NCBI RefSeq assembly: GCF_002795405.1 | Contig: NZ_PHGZ01000013.1 | Location: 62,001 to 126,000 of the forward strand | Source: Caviibacterium pharyngocola | GTDB lineage: Bacteria > Pseudomonadota > Gammaproteobacteria > Enterobacterales > Pasteurellaceae | Length of the DNA: 64,000 nt | Reading direction: 5' to 3' | In this document: positions 30,144 to 41,078 of the stretch, one piece after another | How positions within the stretch are numbered: position 1 is the first letter of the stretch | Layout of the letters: the number at the start of each line of letters is the position of its first letter | Position numbers and translations under genes: made by a program | Notes under the pieces: generated by a model | What the model saw: only the letters and a program-made list of their open reading frames with translations | What the model was told of the DNA's origin: nothing | The model's database searches: none

Positions 30144-30746
30144 ATGGCAGGTTTTAAACAACTTACGGGTTTAGTGGTTCCGCTTGATGCAGCGAATGTG
30201 GACACGGATGCGATTATCCCGAAACAATTTTTACAAGCAATCACCCGTGTCGGTTTCGGCAAACATTTGTTTCACGAATGGCGTTATTTAGATGTGGAAG
30301 GCACGCAACCGAATCCGGAATTCGTGTTGAATTATCCGCAATATCAAGGAGCGACGATTTTATTGGCGCGCAAAAATTTAGGTTGTGGCTCCTCTCGCGA
30401 ACACGCGCCTTGGGCACTGGCGGATTACGGTTTTAAAGCGATGATCGCACCGAGTTTCGCCGATATTTTCTATAACAACAGCTTGAACAATCATATGTTA
30501 CCGATTCGTTTGAGCGAAGAAGAAGTAGAAGAAATCTTCCAATGGGTTTGGGCGAACGAGGGAAAAACCATTGACATCGATTTAGAAAAAATGACCGTCA
30601 CCGTCGGTGAGAAAGTTTATCGCTTTGAACTGGACGAATTCCGCCGTCATTGCTTATTAAACGGCTTGGATAATATCGGCTTGACCTTGCAACACGAAGA
30701 TAAAATCGCCGATTACGAAAGTAAAATTCCGGCATTCTTACGTTAA
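30144..30746 (+). CDS. leuD: 3-isopropylmalate dehydratase small subunit LeuD
   Basis: Swivelling small subunit of the LeuCD isomerase, 200 residues. [54 protein letters not shown] with the substrate-binding GSSREH loop, and the C-terminal half [18 protein letters not shown] fit LeuD throughout. AAGG before the ATG. Last gene of the operon. Confidence 0.98.
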   Translation: MAGFKQLTGLVVPLDAANVDTDAIIPKQFLQAITRVGFGKHLFHEWRYLDVEGTQPNPEFVLNYPQYQGATILLARKNLGCGSSREHAPWALADYGFKAMIAPSFADIFYNNSLNNHMLPIRLSEEEVEEIFQWVWANEGKTIDIDLEKMTVTVGEKVYRFELDEFRRHCLLNGLDNIGLTLQHEDKIADYESKIPAFLR

Positions 30747-30760
30747 AAACCATAAGACTA

Positions 30761-30799
30761 AGTGCGGTCAAAATAATCTAAATTTTGACCGTACTTTTT
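30761..30799. terminator. Bidirectional terminator of leuD and mreD
   Basis: AAGTGCGGTCAAAAT pairs with ATTTTGACCGTACTT around a short loop, with one mismatch, and ends in a T-run. The left arm is an exact uptake core and the right arm carries one changed base. Confidence 0.88.
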
Positions 30800-30802
30800 T
30801 AT

Positions 30803-31291
30803 TTAGCGCAAACCTAATTGACGTCTGATTTTGCGTAGGAAAAGGAAAATCCACGGCCAGAGAATGCCGCTGGCGACGGCGCCGAAAATTTCTTGCGCGT
30901 GAAAGTTGGCGTTGTGTAAAAATAGTTCGATAAAGAAAATGCTTAATCGCAACACGAAAATAAACAAAATAACCAACAAGCTTTGCATCCAAAGCGACAA
31001 GTTGCGCAAGACTAAATGATTGACACCGATTAAATAGGCGAACACGGAAAGCACCAGCGCGTGTACGCCGAGAATAGATCCTAAAACCAAATCCCACACT
31101 ACGCCTAAAACGAATGCGGAGCCGATACTGATTTTATTCGGGATCGCCATTACCCAATACATTAAGACCAACACTACCCAAGCCGGTTTAAAGCTTTGTA
31201 AACCGGCGGGCCAAGGCGCGATTTCCAGCACCATTGCAACGATAAAAATACAAGTGACGACTAATACTTGTAAGAAAAAACGACCTTGCAT
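30803..31291 (-). CDS. mreD: Rod-shape protein MreD
   Basis: Integral membrane protein of 162 residues with five to six TM segments; part of the elongasome that places lateral cell-wall synthesis, together with MreB and MreC. The pattern LEIAPWPAGLQSFKPAWVVLVLMYWVMAIPNKISIGSAFVLGVVWDLVLGSILGVHAL is characteristic (PxW..L.L.YW, then G...D...G..LG.hal). It directly abuts mreC, the last base of the mreC stop being the first of the ATG. Confidence 0.95.
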   Translation of the reverse strand: MQGRFFLQVLVVTCIFIVAMVLEIAPWPAGLQSFKPAWVVLVLMYWVMAIPNKISIGSAFVLGVVWDLVLGSILGVHALVLSVFAYLIGVNHLVLRNLSLWMQSLLVILFIFVLRLSIFFIELFLHNANFHAQEIFGAVASGILWPWIFLFLRKIRRQLGLR

Positions 31292-32352
31292 TAATCTTCC
31301 TCTCTGTATTGTTGCTGTTCGGGGCTGACCGGTTCGGGCGCGATTTCCGTCGGTGAAGCATCGGAATGATTTTCTTCCGGCGCAGATTGCGGGCTCGGCG
31401 GCGCATTATCCGAGTCTTCCGTCACCCGTGTTTTCTTCACTTTTTCCGCTTCGGAACCTTGAGTTTCCAAACGTTGTTGTACCGCTTGTCGAACGTCTTC
31501 CGGCGTGATGGATTGGGCTTTGCGCATATCGTCGTAGGTCGGCCACAACAATAACACATAACGTAAACGTTCTATCGAAGCCAAAGGCTTGGCGGTAATG
31601 GTGGCGAAATAGTTTTTTCCGTCGCGCGAAATATTTTCTACCACGGCGACCGGATAGCCCTCTAAAAAGCGCCCGCCTAAACCGGAAGTGACCAATAAAT
31701 CACCTTTCACAATATCCACAGAACGCGGAACATTATCCAAAGTCAGTTCATCGCTGCGTCCGGTACCGCTGGCAATCACACGCACATCGTTGCGCAATAC
31801 TTGCACGGGAATAGAATGGGTGACATCGGTCAACAATAACACGCGGCTGGTGTCGTTGCCGACGGAAATGATTTGCCCGACCACGCCTTTTTCATCAATA
31901 ATCGGTTGACCCACATAGGCGCCGTCTTTTTCGCCTTGATTGATCACGACTTGTTGGCGATAAATATCCGTTTCCGCAGTAAGCACTTCGGCGATTTTTT
32001 TGTATTCGTCGGTGCGTAGCGGCGAGTTTAATAATAAACGTAACCGTTGATTTTCCACTTTAAGCTGATCAAGCAGGAGCAAATCCGCATTTTTTTCGCG
32101 TAACTGTTCTCTTAAAACGGTATTTTCGATTTGTAATTTATTGGTATCGACCAAGTTATAAGACACGCCGTCTAATACGGTGCGCGGCGTGTTGGCAAGA
32201 TAATAAAGACCGCCGATCGCCGTTTCCATTATGCTGCGCGCTTTGATCATCGTGTTGGTTTGCCCGTCGGACAAAATCAGAGCAACGGACGCGATCACCG
32301 CAAGAATCAGGCGGATACCTAAAGGGGGCGATTTGCTGAAAATAGGTTTCAT
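31291..32352 (-). CDS. mreC: Cell shape-determining protein MreC
   Basis: Bitopic membrane protein of 353 residues. Cytoplasmic start, one TM (IRLILAVIASVALIL), a coiled coil (residues 72-110), and two periplasmic beta barrels (EVLTAETDIYRQQVVINQGEKDGAYVGQPIIDEKGVVGQIISVG) that link to penicillin-binding proteins. The C-terminal 65 residues are a low-complexity Pro/Glu/Ser-rich tail (APEENHSDASPTEIAPEPVS), an extension beyond the core fold. A terminator precedes it, so its level may be below that of MreB. Confidence 0.95.
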   Translation of the reverse strand: MKPIFSKSPPLGIRLILAVIASVALILSDGQTNTMIKARSIMETAIGGLYYLANTPRTVLDGVSYNLVDTNKLQIENTVLREQLREKNADLLLLDQLKVENQRLRLLLNSPLRTDEYKKIAEVLTAETDIYRQQVVINQGEKDGAYVGQPIIDEKGVVGQIISVGNDTSRVLLLTDVTHSIPVQVLRNDVRVIASGTGRSDELTLDNVPRSVDIVKGDLLVTSGLGGRFLEGYPVAVVENISRDGKNYFATITAKPLASIERLRYVLLLWPTYDDMRKAQSITPEDVRQAVQQRLETQGSEAEKVKKTRVTEDSDNAPPSPQSAPEENHSDASPTEIAPEPVSPEQQQYREED

Positions 32353-32363
32353 TGTGTAATCCG

Positions 32364-32417
32364 AAAAAAAAGTGCGGTCGGTTATTTATAAAAATTTAAA
32401 TTTTCAGACCGCACTTT
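32364..32417 (-). terminator. Intrinsic terminator between mreB and mreC
   Basis: On the minus strand, AAAGTGCGGTC pairs with GACCGCACTTT at 32369-32417 and is followed by eight T. Both arms are uptake cores. It stands inside the mreBCD operon, downstream of mreB. Confidence 0.85.
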
Positions 32418-32433
32418 CGTAATGGTTATCAGA

Positions 32434-33525
<1,092 letters not shown>

Positions 33526-33614
33526 TCAGTTTAGAGCGGTGGAAAAATTGTGCTAAATGTATCAAAAAAACGGTATGTATAACAGAAATTTTTGAAAAAA
33601 TGTAGAGAAAAATC

Positions 33615-33650
33615 ACTGCACTTTACACTTGTTCGGTAAAGTGCGGTGAA
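33615..33650 (-). terminator. Terminator after uvrA
   Basis: ACTGCACTTTAC at 33615-33626 pairs with GTAAAGTGCGGT at 33636-33647 (one mismatch). On the minus strand it follows the uvrA stop, and it is an inverted pair of uptake cores, one degenerate. Confidence 0.75.
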
Positions 33651-33653
33651 TTT

Positions 33654-36485
33654 TTATTTTTTATCTAAAATTGCTTTTAAAAATCTTGCGGTATGCGAGC
33701 CTTTAACTTTCGCCACTTGTTCCGGCGTACCGGTGGCGATGATTTCACCGCCGCCACTGCCGCCTTCCGGACCGAGATCGACGATCCAGTCGGCGGTTTT
33801 GATGACGTCGAGATTATGCTCGATCACCACAATCGTATTGCCTTGATCGCGTAAGCGATGTAATACCTCAAGTAGCTGTTTTATATCGGCGAAATGTAAA
33901 CCGGTGGTCGGTTCGTCAAGAATATACAGGGTTTTGCCTGTGTCGCGTTTGGATAATTCCGTAGCGAGTTTGACGCGCTGCGCTTCCCCGCCGGAAAGTG
34001 TGGTGGAAGATTGCCCTAAACGAATATAGGACAAACCGACGTCAATCAACGTTTGCAATTTGCGCGCCACCATTGGGATCGCATCGAAAAACTCGCGCGC
34101 TTCTTCGACGGTCATATCCAATACTTGATGAATGGTTTTGCCTTTATAGCGAATTTCCAAGGTTTCGCGGTTATAACGTTTGCCTTTACATTGATCGCAA
34201 GGTACATAAACATCGGGTAAAAAGTGCATTTCCACTTTAATCACGCCGTCGCCTTGGCAAGCTTCGCAGCGCCCGCCGCGCACGTTAAAGCTGAAACGTC
34301 CCGGATTATAACCGCGCGCACGGGCTTCCGGTACGCCGGCGAAAAGTTCGCGGATCGGCGTAAACAAGCCGGTATAAGTCGCCGGATTGGAACGTGGGGT
34401 GCGTCCGATCGGGCTTTGATCAATGTCGATTACTTTATCGAAAAATTCCAAGCCTTCGATGGATTTATAAGGGGCGAATTGAGCGTTTTCCGCACGATTT
34501 AGTGCATTTTGCGCCAGCGGGAACAGAGTATCGTTAATTAAAGTGGATTTTCCCGAACCCGATACGCCGGTGATACAAGTAAATAAGCCCACCGGAATCT
34601 CTAAGTTGACATTTTTTAAGTTATTGCCCGTGGCGCCTTTTAATTTCAACAGCTTGGTTTTATCAAGTGCGGTTCTTTTTTGCGGAATTTCAATTTTTTC
34701 TTTGCCGGATAAGAATTTGCCGGTCAAAGAATCGGGATTCGCCATTATTTCTTGCGCCGAGCCTTGCGCAACCACATTACCGCCGTGCACGCCCGCGCCG
34801 GGACCGATGTCGATAATGTGATCCGCCGCCATAATCGCGTCCTCGTCGTGTTCGACGACGATCACGGTATTGCCTAAATTTCTTAAATGAATTAATGTGT
34901 TAAGTAAACGCTCGTTATCTCTTTGGTGTAATCCGATGGAAGGTTCGTCCAATACATACATTACCCCGACTAAGCCCGCACCGATTTGACTTGCCAAGCG
35001 AATACGCTGCGCTTCGCCGCCCGACAACGTTTCGGCAGAACGGGAGAGAGATAAATAATTCAAGCCGACGTTAACCAAAAATTGCAAGCGTTCTTTAATT
35101 TCTTTCAAAATTTTATCGGCGATTTGTGCTTTTTGTCCGTTCAATTCGAGGGCGCCGACAAAACTCAGTGCCTCGCCGATACTTTTTTCCGAAACTTCGG
35201 GCAAATTGGTTTGTCCGATATAAACGTGGCGCGCTTCAGGACGCAAACGCGAACCGCCGCAATCGGCGCAAGGACGCGTACTGATATTTTTCGCCAATTC
35301 CTCGCGCACCGATAGCGATTCAGTTTCTTTATAACGGCGCGCCATATTATTTAAAATGCCCTCGAAAGTATGATGACGCAGCACCACATCGCCGCGATCG
35401 TTCATATATTGAAATTCGATTTCTTCTTTACCCGAACCGTGCAAAATCAAATGCTGAATTTTTTTCGGTAAAGCTTCAAAAGGCGTTTCAATATCAAAAT
35501 CATAATGTTTCGCGAGGGAAGTCAGCATTTGATAATAATAAAAATTACGACGATCCCAGCCTTTGACTGCGCCGCTCGCCAAAGAAAGAGTCGGGTTTTG
35601 CACCACGCGTTTTTCGTCGAAATATTGCTGCACGCCCAAGCCGTCGCAAGTAGGACAAGCGCCCGCCGGATTATTAAAGGAAAATAGGCGCGGCTCCAAT
35701 TCCGGCACGGAATAACCGCAATGCGGACAAGCGAAATTGGCGGAAAATACCAGTTCTTCGCCTTTCGGGTTATCCATTTCCGCAACCACCGCCGTCCCGC
35801 CGGAAAGCTCCAACGCGGTTTCGAAGGATTCCGCTAAACGTGTGGCTAAATCCGACCGCACTTTAAAGCGATCGACCACCACTTCAATGGTATGTTTTTT
35901 CTGTAATTCCAGCTTCGGCGGATCGGACAAATCGCAAATTTCACCATCGATTCTGGCGCGAATATAACCTTGTGCGGCAATATTTTCTAGGATTTTAATA
36001 TGTTCGCCTTTGCGTTCTTTTACGATCGGCGCCAACAACATCATTTTGCTTTCTTCCGGCAACGCAAGCACTTTGTCAACCATTTGGCTGACGGTTTGCG
36101 CCGTAAGCGGAATATTATGCGTCGGACAGCGCGGCTCGCCGACGCGGGCGAATAACAAACGCAAATAATCGTGAATTTCCGTAATGGTACCGACGGTAGA
36201 ACGCGGATTATGCGAAGTGGATTTTTGTTCGATGGAAATCGCCGGCGACAAGCCTTCGATATGATCCACATCGGGTTTTTCCATTAAGGATAAAAATTGG
36301 CGTGCGTAAGCCGATAAGGATTCCACATAGCGGCGTTGCCCTTCCGCATAAAGCGTGTCAAATGCCAAGGAAGATTTGCCCGAACCGGATAATCCGGTGA
36401 TGACGATTAATTTATCGCGCGGGATCGTTAAGTTTATATTTTTTAAATTGTGGGTTCTTGCGCCACGAATATCAATTTTTTCCAT
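33654..36485 (-). CDS. uvrA: Excinuclease ABC subunit A, UvrA
   Basis: Damage-recognition ATPase of nucleotide excision repair, 943 residues. Two ABC ATPase domains: Walker [13 protein letters not shown] near residue 32 and [13 protein letters not shown] near 640; signatures [16 protein letters not shown] and [16 protein letters not shown]; Walker [15 protein letters not shown] and [14 protein letters not shown]. Zinc modules: [32 protein letters not shown] and CEACQGDGV...[10 protein letters not shown]. It is divergent from ssb, as in E. coli, with a candidate LexA box between. Confidence 0.99.
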   Translation of the reverse strand: MEKIDIRGARTHNLKNINLTIPRDKLIVITGLSGSGKSSLAFDTLYAEGQRRYVESLSAYARQFLSLMEKPDVDHIEGLSPAISIEQKSTSHNPRSTVGTITEIHDYLRLLFARVGEPRCPTHNIPLTAQTVSQMVDKVLALPEESKMMLLAPIVKERKGEHIKILENIAAQGYIRARIDGEICDLSDPPKLELQKKHTIEVVVDRFKVRSDLATRLAESFETALELSGGTAVVAEMDNPKGEELVFSANFACPHCGYSVPELEPRLFSFNNPAGACPTCDGLGVQQYFDEKRVVQNPTLSLASGAVKGWDRRNFYYYQMLTSLAKHYDFDIETPFEALPKKIQHLILHGSGKEEIEFQYMNDRGDVVLRHHTFEGILNNMARRYKETESLSVREELAKNISTRPCADCGGSRLRPEARHVYIGQTNLPEVSEKSIGEALSFVGALELNGQKAQIADKILKEIKERLQFLVNVGLNYLSLSRSAETLSGGEAQRIRLASQIGAGLVGVMYVLDEPSIGLHQRDNERLLNTLIHLRNLGNTVIVVEHDEDAIMAADHIIDIGPGAGVHGGNVVAQGSAQEIMANPDSLTGKFLSGKEKIEIPQKRTALDKTKLLKLKGATGNNLKNVNLEIPVGLFTCITGVSGSGKSTLINDTLFPLAQNALNRAENAQFAPYKSIEGLEFFDKVIDIDQSPIGRTPRSNPATYTGLFTPIRELFAGVPEARARGYNPGRFSFNVRGGRCEACQGDGVIKVEMHFLPDVYVPCDQCKGKRYNRETLEIRYKGKTIHQVLDMTVEEAREFFDAIPMVARKLQTLIDVGLSYIRLGQSSTTLSGGEAQRVKLATELSKRDTGKTLYILDEPTTGLHFADIKQLLEVLHRLRDQGNTIVVIEHNLDVIKTADWIVDLGPEGGSGGGEIIATGTPEQVAKVKGSHTARFLKAILDKK

Positions 36486-36554
36486 AGGTGATCTGCACTG
36501 ATTTTGTATAAAATTATTTCAAAGTTGCGATCATTATCGCATATTCTTAAATAA

Positions 36555-36570
36555 CTGTGCAAATATCCAG
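36555..36570. promoter_or_regulatory. Candidate LexA (SOS) box
   Basis: CTGTGCAAATATCCAG: CTG, ten AT-rich bases, CAG, the spacing of the LexA consensus. It stands 70 bases upstream of uvrA and 90 upstream of ssb, the same layout as the shared SOS box in E. coli. The inner part deviates from the alternating TA core. Confidence 0.7.
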
Positions 36571-36659
36571 TGAAAATCATTTTAGTAATAGATTTTTTTT
36601 TGATTTTCAGGCAGAATAATCAAAATTTATTTTAATGAACAACTAAAACAGAGGATTCT

Positions 36660-37163
36660 ATGGCCGGAGTAAATAAAGTCATTATCGTGGGAAATTTAGG
36701 TAATGATCCCGAAATCCGCACGATGCCGAACGGCGAAGCCGTGGCAAATATCAGCGTGGCGACCAGTGAAAGCTGGCTTGATAAAAATACTAACGAACGT
36801 CGCGAAGTAACTGAATGGCACCGCATCGTGTTTTATCGTCGTCAGGCGGAAATTGTCGGCGAATATTTGCGTAAAGGTTCTAAGGTTTATGTAGAAGGGC
36901 GTTTAAGAACGCGTAAATGGCAAGATCAAAACGGGCAAGATCGTTACACCACGGAAATTCAAGGCGATGTGTTACAAATGCTTGATTCGCGTGCGGAACG
37001 CAGCCAAGGCGGTTATGCGCCTCAACCGAGCGCAGCACCAAACGCCGCGCCGCAATACGGACAATCTTACCAACAACCGCGCCAAGCACCGAAACCGGCA
37101 GCACCGGCAGCCGCCGAGCCTGCAATGATGGACGGCGGTTTTGATGATGACATTCCGTTCTAA
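36660..37163 (+). CDS. ssb: Single-stranded DNA-binding protein Ssb
   Basis: Homotetrameric OB-fold protein of 167 residues that coats single-stranded DNA. N-terminal 112 residues: [74 protein letters not shown]. Then a Gln/Pro/Ala-rich linker and the acidic tip [11 protein letters not shown], which binds partner proteins. AGAGGA before the ATG. Strong terminator after the gene. Confidence 0.99.
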   Translation: MAGVNKVIIVGNLGNDPEIRTMPNGEAVANISVATSESWLDKNTNERREVTEWHRIVFYRRQAEIVGEYLRKGSKVYVEGRLRTRKWQDQNGQDRYTTEIQGDVLQMLDSRAERSQGGYAPQPSAAPNAAPQYGQSYQQPRQAPKPAAPAAAEPAMMDGGFDDDIPF

Positions 37164-37184
37164 AATTTAATCTCTTTTCTTTAA

Positions 37185-37217
37185 AAGGAATCCGTGTCAG
37201 ATCGGATTCCTTTTTTG
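37185..37217 (+). terminator. Terminator after ssb
   Basis: AAGGAATCCG (37185-37194) pairs with CGGATTCCTT (37203-37212), followed by T-run. Confidence 0.93.
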
Positions 37218-37318
37218 TTTCGTTTTCGGGGGTAAAAGACGGTATTTTTATTAAACCGCTCGAATCTTGAAATCAGCTAAAAAAACACCGCACTTTTATG
37301 CTTTTGCGAGCCTACGAA

Positions 37319-38587
37319 TTAACCTAACAGCTTTGTTATCAAGGCGTTATAGATATTGACGCCGGTCAGTAATTGACGTTCGTCAAAATCAAAATTCGCT
37401 TGATGATGTCCTGCGGTTCGGTCGGCGCCGAGAATAAAATAAATGGCTTTGCCGCCTTGTTCTTGCACTTTTCTGCCTAAAATCGTGGCGTCTTCGCTGG
37501 CATTGAAGGCGTAATCCGCGTTCGTATTGCGAATTTGCGGCTGTTGCAAAGCAATTTCCTCAAGCAAAGCGACGAGTTCCGGATCATTTGTCATATCCAC
37601 AGCCTCGCCCATAATTTCCGTTTCATAACGGATATCAAAGCTGATCGCTATGCCTTTGGCGATTTGCATTACTTGCTCGACCATATAATCGTTAATCGCT
37701 TTGTTTTCGCCGCGTACTTCAAGTTGAATCGTTGCGCTCGACGGAATCACATTGCGCCCTTCGCCGGCTTTCAATACGCCGACATTAATGCGCGTCATTC
37801 CTTCGCCGTGACGGGCGATTCCGTGCAACTGCGTCACCGTATGCGCGGCGGCGAGCAAGGCGTTTTTGCCTAAATGCGGTTGTGCGCCGGCGTGGGCGGG
37901 CGTGCCGAAGTAGCGAATATCTATTTTTGTGGTGGAAAGGAAATTTTTCGGATTACAAATCACTGTACCGCTGTCGGCACAAAAGCTGATATGCGAAGCG
38001 GCAAAATAATCCGCGTCGTTTAACACATCGCTTGCCGCAATCGCCGCCGCGCCGCGCACGCCTTCTTCCGCCGGTTGGAAAATCAGTTTGATCACGCCGT
38101 GAAGTTGATCTTGGTGTCTACTGATCCATTGCGCGGTTCCCAAGCCGATTGCAATGTGCGCGTCGTGTCCGCAAGCGTGCATTAAGCCGTCATTAATGGA
38201 ACGAAAACCCAGTTGATTCGGTAGGTGAGCGGGATCATTCGTTTCATTGACATTGACGCAATCAATATCAAAACGCAAAACTAAGGTTTTGCCGGCTTTT
38301 CCGGTATCCCACACGCCGACGCAGCCGGTATAACCGTCCATTTGCGCCAAACGGTCGGGCGAGGCGTGCTGCGCTTTGGCGCGTTCAAGCGATTGATTTA
38401 CCACTTTTTCATCGCGCCCGCGCACGAAATCGGGATGAATAATTTGTTTGCCGAGTAATACCTCAAAGCCCATTGCTGCTAAATAATCGGCGATTTTTGC
38501 CGTGGTATAAAATTCGCCCCAACCGATTTCGGGAAATTGATGAAATTCGCGACGCAGTTTGATGAGTTGATCAAGTTCCTTTGACAT
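37319..38587 (-). CDS. M20-family amidohydrolase, AbgA-like
   Basis: A metal-dependent hydrolase of 422 residues that aligns by eye along most of its length with E. coli AbgA (subunit A of p-aminobenzoyl-glutamate hydrolase). Metal site: MHACGHDAHIAIGLGTAQW, FQPAEEGVRGA and, near the end, AGHHQANFDFDE. The dimerisation domain is FGTPAHAGAQPHLGKNALLAA. The true substrate may be another N-acyl or N-carbamoyl amino acid or peptide; no AbgB partner is next to it. Last gene of the pepE-dcuC-abgA-like group, 91 bases after dcuC with an uptake-core hairpin between. Function of the family is sure, substrate not. Confidence 0.85.
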   Translation of the reverse strand: MSKELDQLIKLRREFHQFPEIGWGEFYTTAKIADYLAAMGFEVLLGKQIIHPDFVRGRDEKVVNQSLERAKAQHASPDRLAQMDGYTGCVGVWDTGKAGKTLVLRFDIDCVNVNETNDPAHLPNQLGFRSINDGLMHACGHDAHIAIGLGTAQWISRHQDQLHGVIKLIFQPAEEGVRGAAAIAASDVLNDADYFAASHISFCADSGTVICNPKNFLSTTKIDIRYFGTPAHAGAQPHLGKNALLAAAHTVTQLHGIARHGEGMTRINVGVLKAGEGRNVIPSSATIQLEVRGENKAINDYMVEQVMQIAKGIAISFDIRYETEIMGEAVDMTNDPELVALLEEIALQQPQIRNTNADYAFNASEDATILGRKVQEQGGKAIYFILGADRTAGHHQANFDFDERQLLTGVNIYNALITKLLG

Positions 38588-38617
38588 AACGTTTCTCCGA
38601 AAAAATGTGGAAATTTA

Positions 38618-38662
38618 ACCGCACTTTAGTAGTTTGGCGAAAACTTGAAAGTAAAGTGCGGT
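38618..38662 (-). terminator. Hairpin of inverted uptake cores between dcuC and the amidohydrolase gene
   Basis: ACCGCACTTTA (38618-38628) and TAAAGTGCGGT (38652-38662) are inverted around 23 bases. No clear T-run; it may stabilise or partly terminate the dcuC message. Confidence 0.55.
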
Positions 38663-38678
38663 CGGTTTTAGCCGAGTT

Positions 38679-39965
38679 TTACAGCATAAATAGGGCTAAA
38701 TATAACGTAGCGAGGATCATCCCCAACGCGGTGCGTTTGACCATTTCAACCGGGCTGACCATCGCCAATCCCGCGCATACAATGGTGACGCCGGCAATAG
38801 GTGAGGCGGTGCGTCCGATAGCGCCCGCGATCGCCGCCGCCATACCAAGATTTAAGTGGGTATAGCCTAATTCGACGGCGTGCGGTGTGACGGCGGTGTT
38901 AAAGGCGATTGCCGCCGCGTCGCCGGAACCGGTAATCACGCCCATTAAGAATGGTCCGATGGTAGCGCCCCAACGCACGAATTCGTTCGAATGTTTGAGA
39001 AATTCAATGGCGCTGTCGATGGCACCGGTGGATTTTAAACCGGCGACAAAAACGCTTGCGGCGACAATAATCCCCAATACGTTTGCGTAAGAATTGCCCA
39101 TTCCGTTAAAAAATTCATTGGTGATTTTCGCCGGAGCCGTGCGAGTGACGACCAAACCGTAAATAGCGCCGATTAACATTGCTTGCGGTACGCCCATTTG
39201 CGTCCATTCCAAACAGGGTGTTTTTTGTAGCGAAGTACCGCCGATTACAAGGATGACTAACGGCACGAGCGGCGCTAAAGCATAAAGAAAATTCACCCGA
39301 CCGGTTTGCGTTTCGCTTTTTTCTTGCAAATAAGCGTCGCGATGTTGTTGACCGTAATCTTTCAAAATTAAGGCGATGACGGTTAAGGTAATCGCGCCGA
39401 TCACGCCGGCGATCGTGGTGTAAGGTGCGTGCGATAGGTTCACTTCGGCAATGGTTAAACCGGACATTTCGCTAATCATCGCCGAGTGGGAAGACCCCGG
39501 ACTCATCATCGAACCGAAAGTACCCGCTAAAATTGAGGCGCCCGCCATTGCCGGATGTACGCCCGCCGAACGCAATACAGGAATTAAGGTCGCGCCCACC
39601 GCCGCCGCACAGCCGGCAGCCGACGGAATGGCGATATTAATGAAAAAGGTGATCATCGTCGCGATCGGAATCAGCACAAATTTCAATCCGCCGAGCGGTT
39701 TGGTCAGCAAATTAACCAAATGCGTGTCACATTCGGTGTATTTCATTACATAAGCGAAACCCATACTGGAACAAATCGCCATAATCAACCCACCGGAAGT
39801 CATTGATTTGGCAAAAGCATCCAAGGCGCCCATCGGATTTAAGGTTAATATCGACATTATCAGCCCGACGCCGATCAAAACGGTTCGGGTTTCATATTTT
39901 TTGATAAGCAAATAAATGGTCGCAATAATCCCGATAATTGCGATCAAGGTTTTGATTTCCGTCAT
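38679..39965 (-). CDS. dcuC: C4-dicarboxylate carrier, DcuC family
   Basis: An inner-membrane carrier of 428 residues with about 12 TM segments, of the DcuC/anaerobic C4-dicarboxylate uptake-efflux type. Family-like segments: RTVLIGVGLIMSILTLNPMGALDAFAKSM, IPSAAGCAAAVGATLIPVLRSAGVHPAMAGASILAGTFGSMMSPGSSH, and GDAAAIAFNTAVTPHA. In anaerobic metabolism DcuC chiefly exports succinate. Its place between a peptidase that frees Asp and an amidohydrolase suggests a link with aspartate or fumarate use. The exact substrate is inferred. Confidence 0.87.
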   Translation of the reverse strand: MTEIKTLIAIIGIIATIYLLIKKYETRTVLIGVGLIMSILTLNPMGALDAFAKSMTSGGLIMAICSSMGFAYVMKYTECDTHLVNLLTKPLGGLKFVLIPIATMITFFINIAIPSAAGCAAAVGATLIPVLRSAGVHPAMAGASILAGTFGSMMSPGSSHSAMISEMSGLTIAEVNLSHAPYTTIAGVIGAITLTVIALILKDYGQQHRDAYLQEKSETQTGRVNFLYALAPLVPLVILVIGGTSLQKTPCLEWTQMGVPQAMLIGAIYGLVVTRTAPAKITNEFFNGMGNSYANVLGIIVAASVFVAGLKSTGAIDSAIEFLKHSNEFVRWGATIGPFLMGVITGSGDAAAIAFNTAVTPHAVELGYTHLNLGMAAAIAGAIGRTASPIAGVTIVCAGLAMVSPVEMVKRTALGMILATLYLALFML

Positions 39966-39974
39966 ATATCCCCC

Positions 39975-40679
39975 TTAATATCGAAAAGTAGAATGACTTG
40001 GAATAATGCGTTGTTGCATTTTTTCGGCAAAACAAAGAATATCGTTTTCGCCCAGTGCCGTTGCCTGTTCGCCTTCGATTTGCAACGCTGTACCTTCCGG
40101 CAATGCATACACAAGTGCGGTCGGATTAACGATTAAAAATTCGCTTAACCGTTCTTCGCGACTTTCGCCGTTATGCCCTTGCATTTTGCCGGAAATAAAA
40201 TGCGGATTAATTTGATGCGGAAACAAATTCAACGCCGCAAAAGAAGGCGGGTAAGTAATCGGCATATCGTTGGTCGTCATTATGGACGCGCCCGCCACAT
40301 TCGCCCCTGCGCTCCAACCGAAATAAGGCGTACCGGCAAGCACTTTTTCTCGAATCGCCTCCAATAAATGATGTTCATACATTTGTTTCAGCAAACAAAA
40401 AGTATTCCCGCCGCCGACGGCAATCACATCCGCTTGTTCAATCGCTTGCCGATGCTGCGCCGCGCGGTGTACGGAAATAATTTCCATATCCAATCCGGCA
40501 AGCGCCGCTTGAACTTTAGCTTCATATTGATCATTAGTTTGCCGCACGCCGGCATAAGGAATAAATGCGATTTTTTTGTGTAGATAGTCGTTAAGAAAGC
40601 TTTTCAGCCAAGGCTGACAATGAACGAGATAATCCGTATTTTGATATTTCGAACCGCTGATTAATAACATTCTTTTCAT
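39975..40679 (-). CDS. pepE: Dipeptidase E, PepE
   Basis: Cytoplasmic serine peptidase (family S51) of 234 residues that hydrolyses Asp-X dipeptides. Class-I amidotransferase-like fold: [16 protein letters not shown], the nucleophile motif in [29 protein letters not shown], and [26 protein letters not shown] carrying the His and nearby Glu. It starts the pepE-dcuC-amidohydrolase group; dcuC follows nine bases later. The start has an AAGGAG site. Confidence 0.95.
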   Translation of the reverse strand: MKRMLLISGSKYQNTDYLVHCQPWLKSFLNDYLHKKIAFIPYAGVRQTNDQYEAKVQAALAGLDMEIISVHRAAQHRQAIEQADVIAVGGGNTFCLLKQMYEHHLLEAIREKVLAGTPYFGWSAGANVAGASIMTTNDMPITYPPSFAALNLFPHQINPHFISGKMQGHNGESREERLSEFLIVNPTALVYALPEGTALQIEGEQATALGENDILCFAEKMQQRIIPSHSTFRY

Positions 40680-41078
40680 ATGACACTCCTTATAAAAAAC
40701 GTTATTTATCTAAGTTTCCACCTGAATAGGTTAGGTTTATTTTATGCTATCTCCGTAGGGATTTTTATTGTTATCTGCTTGTTTCTTAGGGAAATTGTTG
40801 ATTTTGTGATATGGGTAACGATTTTTACCGAATATTCCCGGCTTGAGCATCTAATATCAAGACTAGCATTTGATAAGTGAACCTTGTTTGGGTATTTCTT
40901 AAAAAATACAGTAATTCGAAGAAAAGTGCGGTGAAAAAATAAAAAATTCTGTGATTTATTGAATCAAGAAGAATATTAAACGGTTGTTTCTTCTAGGTAG
41001 AAATTTTATACTTAATTATTACTCAATAATCGTTAAATCTTTGATCGTTTTACTTCAAAAAACAGGATTAATTCAATT
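40680..41078. other. Intergenic region, pepE / membrane-machine cassette
   Basis: 399 bases, very AT-rich, between the divergent pepE and the cassette. It should hold promoters for both, but no convincing sigma-70 pair is seen. An imperfect inverted repeat CTTGA-N10-TCAAG lies near 40842-40861. One uptake core is at about 40923. A 66-codon open frame from 40680 looks non-coding. Confidence 0.5.

Noticed and set aside
40842-40861. FNR-like site upstream of pepE
   Set aside because: The arms CTTGA/TCAAG are ten bases apart, not the four-base spacing of TTGAT-N4-ATCAA.
40680-40880. 66-codon open frame next to pepE
   Set aside because: It abuts the pepE start and covers its promoter region; no ribosome-binding site and no clear homologue.
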